Source: Mesotoga sp. Brook.08.105.5.1
GTDB lineage: Bacteria; Thermotogota; Thermotogae; Petrotogales; Kosmotogaceae
Length of the DNA: 64,000 nucleotides
Assembly (NCBI RefSeq): GCF_002752635.1
Contig: NZ_AYTW01000017.1
Coordinates: forward strand, 1-64,000
Direction: 5' to 3'
The position numbers were made by a program, and so were the translations under genes. The number at the start of each line of letters is the position of its first letter. Positions within the stretch are counted from its first letter, which is position 1. The notes below the pieces were generated by a model. It was not told the origin of the DNA. It searched no databases and saw nothing but the letters and a program-made list of their open reading frames with translations. Of the stretch, positions 55,378 through 63,308 are shown piece after piece.

Positions 55378-56322
55378 TTACACCCGCTTTCCTAGCAAAT
55401 CCCGTACGCTCTCTGACGAAGGGATAGAAGTCTGAGCACCGGAAATTGTTGTACTTAACGCTCCAGCTGCATTTGCCCATGCTAGAGACTGTCTCAGGCT
55501 TTCACCTTTTGAAAGGGCTGCCGCCAGCGCTCCGGAAAAAACATCTCCTGCAGCAGTAGTATCAACGCAGTTAACTTTGAAGGGATCGAGCTCTATAAAG
55601 CAGTCTTCATCGAGGCCCACGATGCCCTTTTCGCCCAGAGTAACTATCGGTAATCTGAAACCCAGCAGCCTAAGTTTCTCAAGAGCATCACGTGCCGACT
55701 CTTTATCACGTACTTCTATACCGGTGAGTATCCTCGCCTCCGTTTCGTTTGGTTTTATGAGATGAACCAAAGATGCAATGGAATCGGGAAATCCCTGTCT
55801 TGGGGCAGGCGCAGGATCGACAATGGTAAACATGCCTTTCTCGTGAGCCATTTCTATTGCCCTGTAGATAGTCTCTTCTGCTATCTCCATGGTTAGCAAA
55901 AGAATTCTTCCCGATTGGAAGAGATCCGAGTTCCTCTCTACATCAGCGGGAGAGAGTAATGCGTTGCTGCCTGGAGTGAATGAAATCGAGTTCTGGCCCT
56001 TCTTATCAACTCGTATCATTGCTATTCCGGCTGTTCTTTCGGGATCTCTGAGAATTCTGGAAGTGTCGACTCCCTTTTCACTCATCAAATTAACCAACTC
56101 TACGCTGAATCTGTCACCGCCGAGTTTAGTGAACATCTGAACCTTGGCGCCATTCATTGCAGCCGCGACCGCCTGATTGCCACCTTTACCGCCCGGATAG
56201 GTACTGAAGTTGTCCGTAAGAACTGTCTCACCTGGCTCTGGAAGGCTGTCCATTACCATAACAAGATCCATATTCATACTTCCCATGCACAGAATCTCTC
56301 CGTTGAAGTCGAAATCAACCAT
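55378..56322 (-). CDS. rbsK: ribokinase
   Basis: The 314-residue PfkB-family kinase phosphorylates ribose to ribose 5-phosphate. It has the first PfkB signature (YPGGKGGNQAVAAA) and the second with the catalytic Asp (VDTTAAGDVFSGALAA), both as in ribokinases. ATG 56322 was chosen, eight bases after GGGAGG; it overlaps the end of the BtpA gene by eight bases, which suggests translational coupling. Confidence 0.95.
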   Translation of the reverse strand: MVDFDFNGEILCMGSMNMDLVMVMDSLPEPGETVLTDNFSTYPGGKGGNQAVAAAMNGAKVQMFTKLGGDRFSVELVNLMSEKGVDTSRILRDPERTAGIAMIRVDKKGQNSISFTPGSNALLSPADVERNSDLFQSGRILLLTMEIAEETIYRAIEMAHEKGMFTIVDPAPAPRQGFPDSIASLVHLIKPNETEARILTGIEVRDKESARDALEKLRLLGFRLPIVTLGEKGIVGLDEDCFIELDPFKVNCVDTTAAGDVFSGALAAALSKGESLRQSLAWANAAGALSTTISGAQTSIPSSESVRDLLGKRV

Positions 56323-57163
56323 CTTTAGCCTCCCTTCGAAGAGGCTCGACACTTTTCATGAACTTCTTCACTCTGTCGGGATCCACAGGATTCTTCCAGT
56401 TGTTGTCTTTCTTGAAGTAACTGCCAACAATCGCTCCATCAGAAAATTTCAGCAACTCACTCGCATTATCTTCCGTTAGGCCGCTACCGATTATTACGGG
56501 GACGCGAACGGTATCGCTGAATCTCCTTACTTTCCCAGCATCGGGTGCTTGTCCTGTTTCAAATCCAGTAACTATTAGTACTTCTGCGCCTTCAGACTCT
56601 GCATCGTGGGCCTGTTCCTCCACACTTCTGTCCGAAATGATGAAATGGCTTCCATGCTTGACATTGACGTCGCACATGAACTTGACGTCTTCTGCGCCGA
56701 GGAGTTTTCTGTATCTAGCGAGTTCTGCCCCGATACCTTCTGTCAAACCGGCGTGAGAAACATATGCATTCACCCATTCGAAGACTCTTATCCATCTGGC
56801 TCCTGCTGCAACAGCCGCTGCAAGCGAAACCTTCCCTCCATTGAGATGGCAGTTCACTCCCACTGGAATTCTGACGGCTTCCCGAACCTTCTGAGTCGCC
56901 ACTGCCAGGGCTGCCGAGGTTTCATGACCGATCTTCTCACCCTTGAGATAAGGGAAGTCCCAGATATTCTCTATTTGAAGTCCGTCGACACCGCAATCCT
57001 CCATGGTTCTTGCCTCTTCAACGGCGATCTTGAGTATCTCCTTCATTCCAAACCTGGCAGAATCATATCTTGGCGAACCTGGGAGGGGACGCAGGTGTAT
57101 CATTCCTATAATGGGTTTATCGATTTCGAATATTTCTTCAAGAACTTCCTTGTTTCTTTTCAC
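56315..57163 (-). CDS. BtpA/SgcQ family protein in ribose operon
   Basis: The 282-residue protein belongs to the BtpA family, a TIM-barrel group named after a photosystem I assembly protein and including E. coli SgcQ. Visible features are IGMIHLRPLPGSP near the N-terminus, VDGLQIENIWDFPY, RWIRVFEWVNAYVSHAG, and near the end VPVIIGSGLTEDNASEL with DGAIVGSYFKKD, a phosphate-binding motif of the kind seen in sugar-phosphate barrels. Its place between rbsD and rbsK suggests a role on ribose or a nucleoside-derived sugar, but the reaction is unknown. GTG 57163 has AGAGGTGG upstream. Confidence 0.88.
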   Translation of the reverse strand: MKRNKEVLEEIFEIDKPIIGMIHLRPLPGSPRYDSARFGMKEILKIAVEEARTMEDCGVDGLQIENIWDFPYLKGEKIGHETSAALAVATQKVREAVRIPVGVNCHLNGGKVSLAAAVAAGARWIRVFEWVNAYVSHAGLTEGIGAELARYRKLLGAEDVKFMCDVNVKHGSHFIISDRSVEEQAHDAESEGAEVLIVTGFETGQAPDAGKVRRFSDTVRVPVIIGSGLTEDNASELLKFSDGAIVGSYFKKDNNWKNPVDPDRVKKFMKSVEPLRREAKDG

Positions 57164-57238
57164 AATTACCACCTCTTTGTCTTTCGGCGCAACTGCAGAA
57201 CAGTATCCTTGATCGATGAATAGAGAAAATATCGATAT

Positions 57239-57682
57239 CTAGAAATCTACTCCGGAAACGAGTATGATGTTCGCGTAGGGAGTGAACTCTCCTGTCTTCA
57301 CAAATACTTTGACTTCTTTGCCTTGGAGACTGCCATTTAGAACTAGATCCTTAAATTCTGGATGAGGTATATTCTCCTCTACAATGTCGTTCCCCTTGTT
57401 CTTGATTTGCGAAACAATTTCCTTCAGTTGTGAATAGATTTCGGGGCTTACCGATTTAGTTTCGTCAGCGATAATTACCTTCTCGATTTCAAGTTCCTCG
57501 AGTACGACCTTAACGACATCTACGAACCTGGGGAGATCCCTTCCTACCGATACATCGATGCAGATTGTGTTTTCGTGCCTTGGGAATGGAAACCCTCTGT
57601 CTGTAATAACTAACATGTCGCCGTGGCCAAGTCTTGCCACTTCTCTTGCAAGATCGTTGTGAAGAATACCCTTTGTCTTCAT
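57239..57682 (-). CDS. rbsD: D-ribose pyranase
   Basis: The 147-residue protein is a full-length RbsD, which converts beta-pyranose to beta-furanose ribose for ribokinase. The signature start GILHNDLAREVARLGHGD with the catalytic His and the end TGEFTPYANIILVSGVDF are present, and DRGFPFP is typical. ATG 57682 lies behind GGAGGTG. It is the second gene of the operon, after rbsR. Confidence 0.95.
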   Translation of the reverse strand: MKTKGILHNDLAREVARLGHGDMLVITDRGFPFPRHENTICIDVSVGRDLPRFVDVVKVVLEELEIEKVIIADETKSVSPEIYSQLKEIVSQIKNKGNDIVEENIPHPEFKDLVLNGSLQGKEVKVFVKTGEFTPYANIILVSGVDF

Positions 57683-57703
57683 TCCTTCACCTCCATTGAT
57701 TTG

Positions 57704-58717
57704 TCATATTTCAGTTGATTCCCTCACTATAAGCTGTGAATCCAGCTCTATCTTTCTCGTGTGGACATCTTCACCACTCTGCTTCTTCATTATCTTCTCA
57801 AGAAGCAACTTCATTGCTGCCCTTCCGGCTTCATACTTCGGCTGATTCACAGTCGTCATCGCCGGGATTACTAGTGACGAGTAAAGAACATTGTCAAACC
57901 CCGCGATGGAGATATCTATCGGAATCTTTAAACCATGCTGTTTTGCTGCCTCGATTGCCCCCCACGCCATCATGTCATTCCCGGCAAAAATAGCAGTAGG
58001 TCTGTTCTTAAGTTTCAATATTTTCTGCTTCATTATCTTGAATCCGTCTTCATATTTGAAGCTACCGTAATAGATTCTTATATCTCCTTTGCGTATTCCA
58101 TCTCTCTCGAGCTCGCTGCAGAATCCCTGAAGCCTTCTTACTGCGCTGGGCACATCACTTGGCCCTGCTATGCAGGCGAATCTATTGTGGCCTTTGTTTA
58201 GTAAGTGTCTGGCTAATTGAGCAGAACCTTTGAAATTATTCGTGTAGATTACGTCAATTAGTGGATTCTCGATTGTGAGATGCCTGTCAAGAATCACCAT
58301 GGGCATTCCATCTGAGAGATCTGCTAGAAGCCCCTCTTCCATTCTGGGTGCAACATTGATCACACCATCAACTCCGTGGCCAAGGAAGGAAATCAACGTC
58401 TCTTCTTCTCTGTAACTCTTTCCGTCGCTGTTGCAAAGAAACATCTGATAATCGTGATCGAGGGCAATGCTTTCCACGCCTCTCGCAATTTCTGCGAAGT
58501 ACGGATTAGTTATATCTGGAACCAGAAGTCCAACCAGGAATGACTTTCGAATTTTCAGACTTCTGGCAATTTTACTTGGTCTGTACTGAAGGGCGTTTAT
58601 GGATTCAAGGACAGCGCTTTTCAGTTCAGGACTCACGAACTTCTTCCCAGATATTACATTTGATACTGTCGCGACCGATACTCCAGCATGTTTGGCAACA
58701 TCTTTCATATTAGCCAT
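57704..58717 (-). CDS. rbsR: LacI-family ribose operon repressor
   Basis: The 337-residue protein has the N-terminal LacI helix-turn-helix and hinge (MKDVAKHAGVSVATVSNVISG, then RPSKIARSLK) and a periplasmic-binding-protein-like effector domain (VGLLVPDITNPYFAEIARGV, FAGNDMMAWGAIEAA). It probably represses this operon and releases it on binding ribose. ATG 58717 fits GAGGG eight bases upstream; a GTG at 58732 is an alternative. It is the first gene, just downstream of a double LacI-type operator, so it controls itself too. Confidence 0.93.
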   Translation of the reverse strand: MANMKDVAKHAGVSVATVSNVISGKKFVSPELKSAVLESINALQYRPSKIARSLKIRKSFLVGLLVPDITNPYFAEIARGVESIALDHDYQMFLCNSDGKSYREEETLISFLGHGVDGVINVAPRMEEGLLADLSDGMPMVILDRHLTIENPLIDVIYTNNFKGSAQLARHLLNKGHNRFACIAGPSDVPSAVRRLQGFCSELERDGIRKGDIRIYYGSFKYEDGFKIMKQKILKLKNRPTAIFAGNDMMAWGAIEAAKQHGLKIPIDISIAGFDNVLYSSLVIPAMTTVNQPKYEAGRAAMKLLLEKIMKKQSGEDVHTRKIELDSQLIVRESTEI

Positions 58718-58740
58718 TTCATGGACCCTCACTCGATTTC

Positions 58741-58770
58741 TAGTTAAACGTTTAGTTAATCGTTTAACTA
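58741..58770. promoter_or_regulatory. double LacI-type operator
   Basis: The 30 bases form a large inverted repeat, TAGTTAAACG-(10 bases)-CGTTTAACTA, and also contain two half-overlapping 12-14 bp sites of LacI type centred on CG: TTAAACGTTTAG and TTAATCGTTTAA. They cover the predicted start of transcription, where repressor would block RNA polymerase. Confidence 0.85.
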
Positions 58771-58771
58771 G

Positions 58772-58799
58772 AGTGTATCATCCATGAACTTGTATTCAA
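58772..58799 (-). promoter_or_regulatory. promoter of ribose operon
   Basis: Minus strand: TTGAAT (58799-58794), 16 bases, TACACT (58777-58772). The operator follows immediately. Confidence 0.65.
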
Positions 58800-59098
58800 A
58801 ACCCAGCTATGTTTGAATGAAAGCAGTTATCTTTGAAGGAGGGTGATTAAAATAGTTTTGCTAAGAAAATCGCAAGTATTCAAAGTGAAGCCTGCTTATT
58901 TCTGACCAGTGGGAGCTGGCGCCATGACTGGATAATCTGAATGTTTGTCTTTCCAGAAGCGAAAAACTATTCACACGAAAACTGTTCGAAATCGCATTGG
59001 CTTAGTGTTTGTTGTTTGTGGAAATTGATCAGATTGTATTATGATGTATGAGTTTTTTGTAGTATTATTGCACAGAAGTCATCGTGGGAGGTGGTTAT
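58800..59098. other. gap between rbsR and pspC
   Basis: These 299 bases contain no supported ORF; an opening near 58846 (GGAGGG, then GTG) closes after 20 codons. The PspC gene promoter must lie here; I could not place it with confidence. Confidence 0.4.
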
Positions 59099-59542
59099 GT
59101 GAGCTTAGAGAAGAGGCTTTACAAGTCGAGAAAGGACAAAGTGATAGACGGTCTAGCTGCAGGAATAGGGGAGTATTTAGGAATCGATCCGGTGATTGTA
59201 AGATTGGTCTTTGTTGCACTTGTTTTTGCAGGTGGAGCCGGTTTGCTGATTTATATCATCGGCATGTTCATAGTGCCGAGGGCTCCAATCAACAAAGAGA
59301 ACAATGTTGTGATAATGGATGAGGAGGGTAAGCCGATAGAAGAGGGAGAGAAAGAGGCGCTTTCGGATGACAAAAGCAAGCTGATTATTGCTGGGCTTCT
59401 CATTGTTTTTGGCATAGCACTCTTGTTAGGGTCATTCACTCCCTGGAACATTTTCAGCGGGATATTCTGGAAGTTTGTTATTGGAATAGTATTGATAGCA
59501 GGTGGAGGGTTCGTAATCTATAAGTCCGTAAGCAGGAGCTGA
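59099..59542 (+). CDS. PspC domain membrane protein
   Basis: The 147-residue protein from GTG 59099 (eight bases after GGGAGG) begins with a PspC domain (LYKSRKDKVIDGLAAGIGEYLGID) and a helix (VALVFAGGAGLLIYIIGMFIVP). Two more helices follow at the C-terminus (IIAGLLIVFGIALLLG and FVIGIVLIAGGGFVI). PspC proteins sense or respond to membrane stress. The next gene starts four bases after its stop, and the pair resembles PspC/LiaF stress modules of Firmicutes. Confidence 0.88.
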   Translation: MSLEKRLYKSRKDKVIDGLAAGIGEYLGIDPVIVRLVFVALVFAGGAGLLIYIIGMFIVPRAPINKENNVVIMDEEGKPIEEGEKEALSDDKSKLIIAGLLIVFGIALLLGSFTPWNIFSGIFWKFVIGIVLIAGGGFVIYKSVSRS

Positions 59543-59546
59543 TTAT

Positions 59547-60419
59547 ATGAGAATTGCAATGGGATTGATTTTCGTCTTGGTTGGTGTCTTGCTGATCTTT
59601 GGATTGTTCACTGGAGACACACTTCTCAATGCCCTGGTCAATCTCGCAAATTACTGGCCGATTATTCTTGTCCTGGTCGGGTTAAGCATTCTTTCAAGCG
59701 TAAAGGCCCTTCGCTGGATCAGATACGTTAATGTCCTGCTTATTGTCGCTTTTGTGCTGTTCATATTCTTTTGGCCCTCGCCATTTCTCTCGGGCGAGAA
59801 AGCCGTTAGGAATTCTGTGACACTTGAGGCTTCTGAGTCTTCCAGAAGCATTGAGATTTTACTCAACCTTGCGATGGCTAACATTACTGTTGAATCATTG
59901 ATGGAAGATGTAGCGTCTTCAACGTTTGCGGTAGTCGAATATTCAGTTCGAGGCACCGATCTCAGGATTGAAGAGGATAGTACGCAGCTATCTCAAAGGT
60001 TTGTGATAAGACCTGATTCAAACGTCTCTTGGCTTGGAACAAGTACCGTAGTGATTAAGCTGAACCCAGATTATAACTATGTGCTCAAGTTTGACAGCGC
60101 GGTAATGAATGGCAGGTTCAATCTGGCTGAGCTGAAAGTTGACGAACTGAAGTTGAGCGGGGCTGTTATTAAGACAAAATTGATTATACCTGAAGTGGGC
60201 CCCTCAAATACTAAAGTCAATGCTGCCATTATCAACTCAGAGATTATTATCCCAGACGGTATTAGGTCTATTCTGAAAGCTAATGCTGCCATACGGAATA
60301 TTAGAACAGATCTGTCATATACCGGAGACAAAGAGTATGTGTTTGAGGGTTCAACATTTGATTTCAGCTCATATCTTACTTTTGACAGTGCAATAATGAA
60401 TCTGAGAGTCCTACGCTGA
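59547..60419 (+). CDS. LiaF-like membrane stress protein
   Basis: The 290-residue protein has three to four N-terminal helices (LIFVLVGVLLIFGLF, IILVLVGLSILSS, VNVLLIVAFVLFIFFW), as in LiaI/LiaF-like proteins, and an extracytoplasmic beta-helix-like domain with repeated short strands (FDSAVMNGRFNLAELKVDELKLSGAV, and FDSAIMNLRVL at the end) that resembles the 'toastrack' fold of such proteins. It likely works with PspC in envelope stress. Its 3' end overlaps the disrupted kinase gene by nine bases. Confidence 0.75.
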   Translation: MRIAMGLIFVLVGVLLIFGLFTGDTLLNALVNLANYWPIILVLVGLSILSSVKALRWIRYVNVLLIVAFVLFIFFWPSPFLSGEKAVRNSVTLEASESSRSIEILLNLAMANITVESLMEDVASSTFAVVEYSVRGTDLRIEEDSTQLSQRFVIRPDSNVSWLGTSTVVIKLNPDYNYVLKFDSAVMNGRFNLAELKVDELKLSGAVIKTKLIIPEVGPSNTKVNAAIINSEIIIPDGIRSILKANAAIRNIRTDLSYTGDKEYVFEGSTFDFSSYLTFDSAIMNLRVLR

Positions 60420-60854
60420 AGCCAGTTTTAGAGCTTTGTCGCAAATGGAGATTTCCATGGGCAGGGTTCCGACAACCTCCCCATCCATCTGAATAATTAC
60501 ATCTCTGTCGCTTATGACAGAAATAGATCTGGCGTTTCTGTAGCTTACTGTATCCACGACTAGATGTTCGCCGCGATAGATCTTCGGGAAGTGGTACAGA
60601 AGACGGAGCTTTGACATCTTTGAGACACCAACTATGTCCATGAGCCCATCATCTACAAGCGCTTTGGGGGCGATTCTCATTCCTCCTCCAAAGTAGTTTC
60701 CGTTTGCCATAGTAAGAAAAAAGAATCTGTCCGAGAACTTTTCTCCGTCAATGGTGAAACTTAGCGGATAAGTTCTCGAAGTGATGAATTCGATCAGAAA
60801 GGAAAGCAGGTATGCCATCTTTCCACTGGTCTTGAATCTCGATTTGTTCATTCT
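60411..60854 (-). pseudogene. diacylglycerol/lipid kinase, C-terminal half
   Basis: This is the C-terminal half of a DagK/YegS-type lipid kinase (MNKSRFKTSGKMAYLLSFL, NGNYFGGGMRIAPKALVDDG, IQMDGEVVGTLPMEIS). It is separated from its N-terminal half (62801-63259) by an inserted IS element. Removing 60855-62800, the element and one target copy, joins the halves in frame (FDAAITNRMNKS) into 300 residues, the family's usual length. This half has its own ATG near the junction but no ribosome-binding site from its native context. Confidence 0.92.
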
Positions 60855-60860
60855 GTTAGT
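60855..60860. repeat. target site duplication, left copy
   Basis: GTTAGT directly before the left end of the element. The same six bases follow the right end at 62801-62806. Confidence 0.9.
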
Positions 60861-60959
60861 CTGAAGTTCCCCGACAGGAAATTAATGAGACTCTTTCCCA
60901 GAGAGAAAAAAGGCACAAGAATGTTGTGAAAGTGTAGACAGTAAATGGTCAATTTACAA

Positions 60960-60989
60960 TTGACTTCGCTCGTTTCTTTGTGCTATGAT
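60960..60989 (+). promoter_or_regulatory. promoter of transposase gene
   Basis: TTGACT (60960-60965), 18 bases, TATGAT (60984-60989). The ATG at 60996 is only six bases after the -10, so the mRNA is probably leaderless. Confidence 0.75.
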
Positions 60990-60995
60990 TCTGTT

Positions 60996-62735
60996 ATGAA
61001 TTACAAACCTAAAGGCCTTTATTTAGCTAAGATTGTGAGTAAGTACAAGGACAGAGAATACTTCACTTATCTTCTGAGAAGAAGCTATCGAGAAGATGGT
61101 AAGGTGAAACAGCAAACCATTGCCAACCTTACTGAATTGCCAGAAGTTACTAGAGAGTTAGTCAAAGAGAGTCTCCAGGGGAGAGTCTTTCTTCCATCCG
61201 AAGAGGCAATTGAGATTACTCGGTCGAGAGCTCATGGTAATGTTGCGGTTATAAGTAAGGTAATGGAGGATCTAGGTATTTCCGAATTGCTTTCTTCTCG
61301 AAGGAGTAGAGAAAGCGATCTAATAGAGGCGATGATAGTTGCAAGGATAATAAACCCTCAGACGAAGCTTTCCACAATACGCTGGTGGGATAATACCACT
61401 ATTCCCGAAGAGTTCTCAGTGGAAGATGCGGACGAAGATGAGTTATATACTGCTCTGGACTGGTTGCTCCAGAGGCAAGAGACGATAGAAAGGAAACTTG
61501 CGCAGAGACACTTAAGAGAAGGAAGTCTTGTTCTTTACGATGTCTCTTCGAGTTACTATGAAGGGAGTCATTGTAAGCTTGCGAGTTATGGTTATAACAG
61601 AGACAAGAAGAAGGGAAAGAAACAGATAGTCTATGGACTCATGACGGATTCTAAAGGTATACCAATATCCATACAGGTATATCCGGGATGTACGAGTGAC
61701 ACTAAAACGATAGGGGAACAGGTAGACAAGGTAAAGGAAGAGTTCAAAGTAGAAAGGTTCGTCGTGGTCGGAGACAGAGGGATGTTAACGCAGGGGCAGA
61801 TAGACAGATTGAAGGCTCTCGGTGGAGTTGACTGGATTAGTGCCTTTAGAGGGCCTACAATTAAGAGTCTCTTTGAAAATGGGTATTTACAGCTGAGCTT
61901 ATTTGACGAGAGAGACCTTCTTGAGATAGACTCACCCGATTATCCTGGGGAGAGGTTAATAGTCTGCAGGAATCCCTTTCTTGCAGAAGAGAGAAGGAGA
62001 ACGAGAGAAGACTTACTCAGGGTGACTGAAGAAAACCTGAACAAACTCTTGAGAAGGATCGCTTCAGGAAGGTTGAGAGAGGCGGGGAAGATAGGGCAGG
62101 CACTGGGAAGGATAGAGAACAGGTACAAGATGGCCAAGCATTTCATTTTCAAGATAGAGGATGGGAAGTTCGATTACAGGAGAAATGAAGAAAGTATAGC
62201 CTTTGAAGCTTCTCTTGATGGATTTTATATAATCCGAACCAGTGTAGAGAAAGAGAAGTTGACTGCAGAAGAAGTGGTGTACAGCTACAAGAGTCTATCC
62301 AGAGTTGAGAGGGCATTCAGGACGCTAAAGGGAGTGGATCTGAAGATACGGCCAATACACCACTGGCTTGAGAAGAGAGTGAGGGCTCACATATTTCTCT
62401 GCATGCTAGCGTATTATGTTGAATGGCATTTGAGGGAGTTATGGAAGAGCCTGATCTTCACTGACGAATATACCGATAGAGAACATGTACTACAGGCTAT
62501 TAGATCCAAAAGCGCACTTGAGAAGACGAGGAAGAAGAAGCTGAGTGACGGGACACCGGTACACAGCTTTCAGACTCTTCTATCTGAAATGAGTACGATT
62601 GTCTGTAACGATGCCAGGGTACCTGCGGTACCGGAGATACCTTCATTCACGATAATAACAACTCCCAACGAGGTACAGAGAAAAGCTCTTGAACTTGTCG
62701 GATTGAAACAACTCAGCAAACGTAGACAGAAATAA
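60996..62735 (+). CDS. IS1634-family DDE transposase
   Basis: The 579-residue product from ATG 60996 is a full-length DDE transposase of the IS1634 family. Catalytic residues are the Asp of LYDVSSSYYEG, the Asp of VVVGDRGM and the Glu of SLSRVERAFRTLKG (the Y-R-E-K type signature). The end RPIHHWLEKRVRAHIFLCML matches the two remnants elsewhere in the window. The start was set at 60996 because an upstream frame to 60945 covers the promoter. There is no Shine-Dalgarno sequence. Confidence 0.95.
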   Translation: MNYKPKGLYLAKIVSKYKDREYFTYLLRRSYREDGKVKQQTIANLTELPEVTRELVKESLQGRVFLPSEEAIEITRSRAHGNVAVISKVMEDLGISELLSSRRSRESDLIEAMIVARIINPQTKLSTIRWWDNTTIPEEFSVEDADEDELYTALDWLLQRQETIERKLAQRHLREGSLVLYDVSSSYYEGSHCKLASYGYNRDKKKGKKQIVYGLMTDSKGIPISIQVYPGCTSDTKTIGEQVDKVKEEFKVERFVVVGDRGMLTQGQIDRLKALGGVDWISAFRGPTIKSLFENGYLQLSLFDERDLLEIDSPDYPGERLIVCRNPFLAEERRRTREDLLRVTEENLNKLLRRIASGRLREAGKIGQALGRIENRYKMAKHFIFKIEDGKFDYRRNEESIAFEASLDGFYIIRTSVEKEKLTAEEVVYSYKSLSRVERAFRTLKGVDLKIRPIHHWLEKRVRAHIFLCMLAYYVEWHLRELWKSLIFTDEYTDREHVLQAIRSKSALEKTRKKKLSDGTPVHSFQTLLSEMSTIVCNDARVPAVPEIPSFTIITTPNEVQRKALELVGLKQLSKRRQK

Positions 62736-62800
62736 TCACTTCATTTCTCTGAAATCCTTTCAGATAGCTATTTCTTGCTTGCTCAGTTCGGGAACTTCAG

Positions 62801-62806
62801 GTTAGT
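62801..62806. repeat. target site duplication, right copy
   Basis: GTTAGT directly after the right end of the element, identical to 60855-60860. Six bases is the expected length for this IS family. Confidence 0.9.
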
Positions 62807-63259
62807 GATTGCCGCATCGAAACCTGCTCCAACAACGTTTACTGCATATCTAGTTGAATTAGTGCCGTTGAAATCTTTGAAGTTTACCCTTAGCAGGTCG
62901 ATCTCGCGAATTCTCTTTCCAGATGCTATTTTCACCATTTCTCTGTAGTCTTGTTCAAGGTTTATGGCTCTCGCGAGATCATTCCCTGAGCCAACGGCGA
63001 CTATGCCGATAGAAGCTCCCGAATTGCCAGCTTTCATTCCGTTTATGACCTCATTCAGAGTCCCGTCTCCGCCAACACTTATTATTCTCTCGTAGCCGCT
63101 GTTAAGAGCCACAAACTGCAGAGCATCACCTATACCCGTCGTTATGTGTAGGTCATAATCACCAAGTTTTTCGCGAATCAGTTCGGAGATGTAGCTTTCA
63201 AACTCACGGCCTGCTTGACCATGACTGGCATTTGGATTAACTACTACGAGCGTATTCAA
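62801..63259 (-). pseudogene. diacylglycerol/lipid kinase, N-terminal half
   Basis: The first 153 codons of the kinase carry the ATP- and substrate-binding part: VVVNPNASHGQAG, SVGGDGTLNEVINGM and VGSGNDLARA are diagnostic of DagK/YegS lipid kinases, which phosphorylate diacylglycerol or related lipids. The frame now runs six codons into the IS (ending KFPN-stop). The truncated product lacks the C-terminal domain and should be inactive. ATG 63259 lies 49 bases from the kamE stop codon upstream. Confidence 0.93.
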
Positions 63260-63308
63260 AACACCTTACCTCCGCTTAAGCTACGATGGTAGATTCTATC
63301 ACAAGTTA

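Larger units (their letters stand above)
60861..62800 (+). mobile_element. IS1634-family insertion sequence, 1,940 bp
   Basis: Both ends begin with CTGAAGTTCCC as an inverted repeat (left end at 60861, right end at 62800); the match continues imperfectly for a few more bases. It is flanked by 6-bp direct repeats and carries one intact transposase gene. It lies inside the lipid kinase gene in the opposite orientation. The pristine duplications and open frame suggest a recent insertion. Confidence 0.95.
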
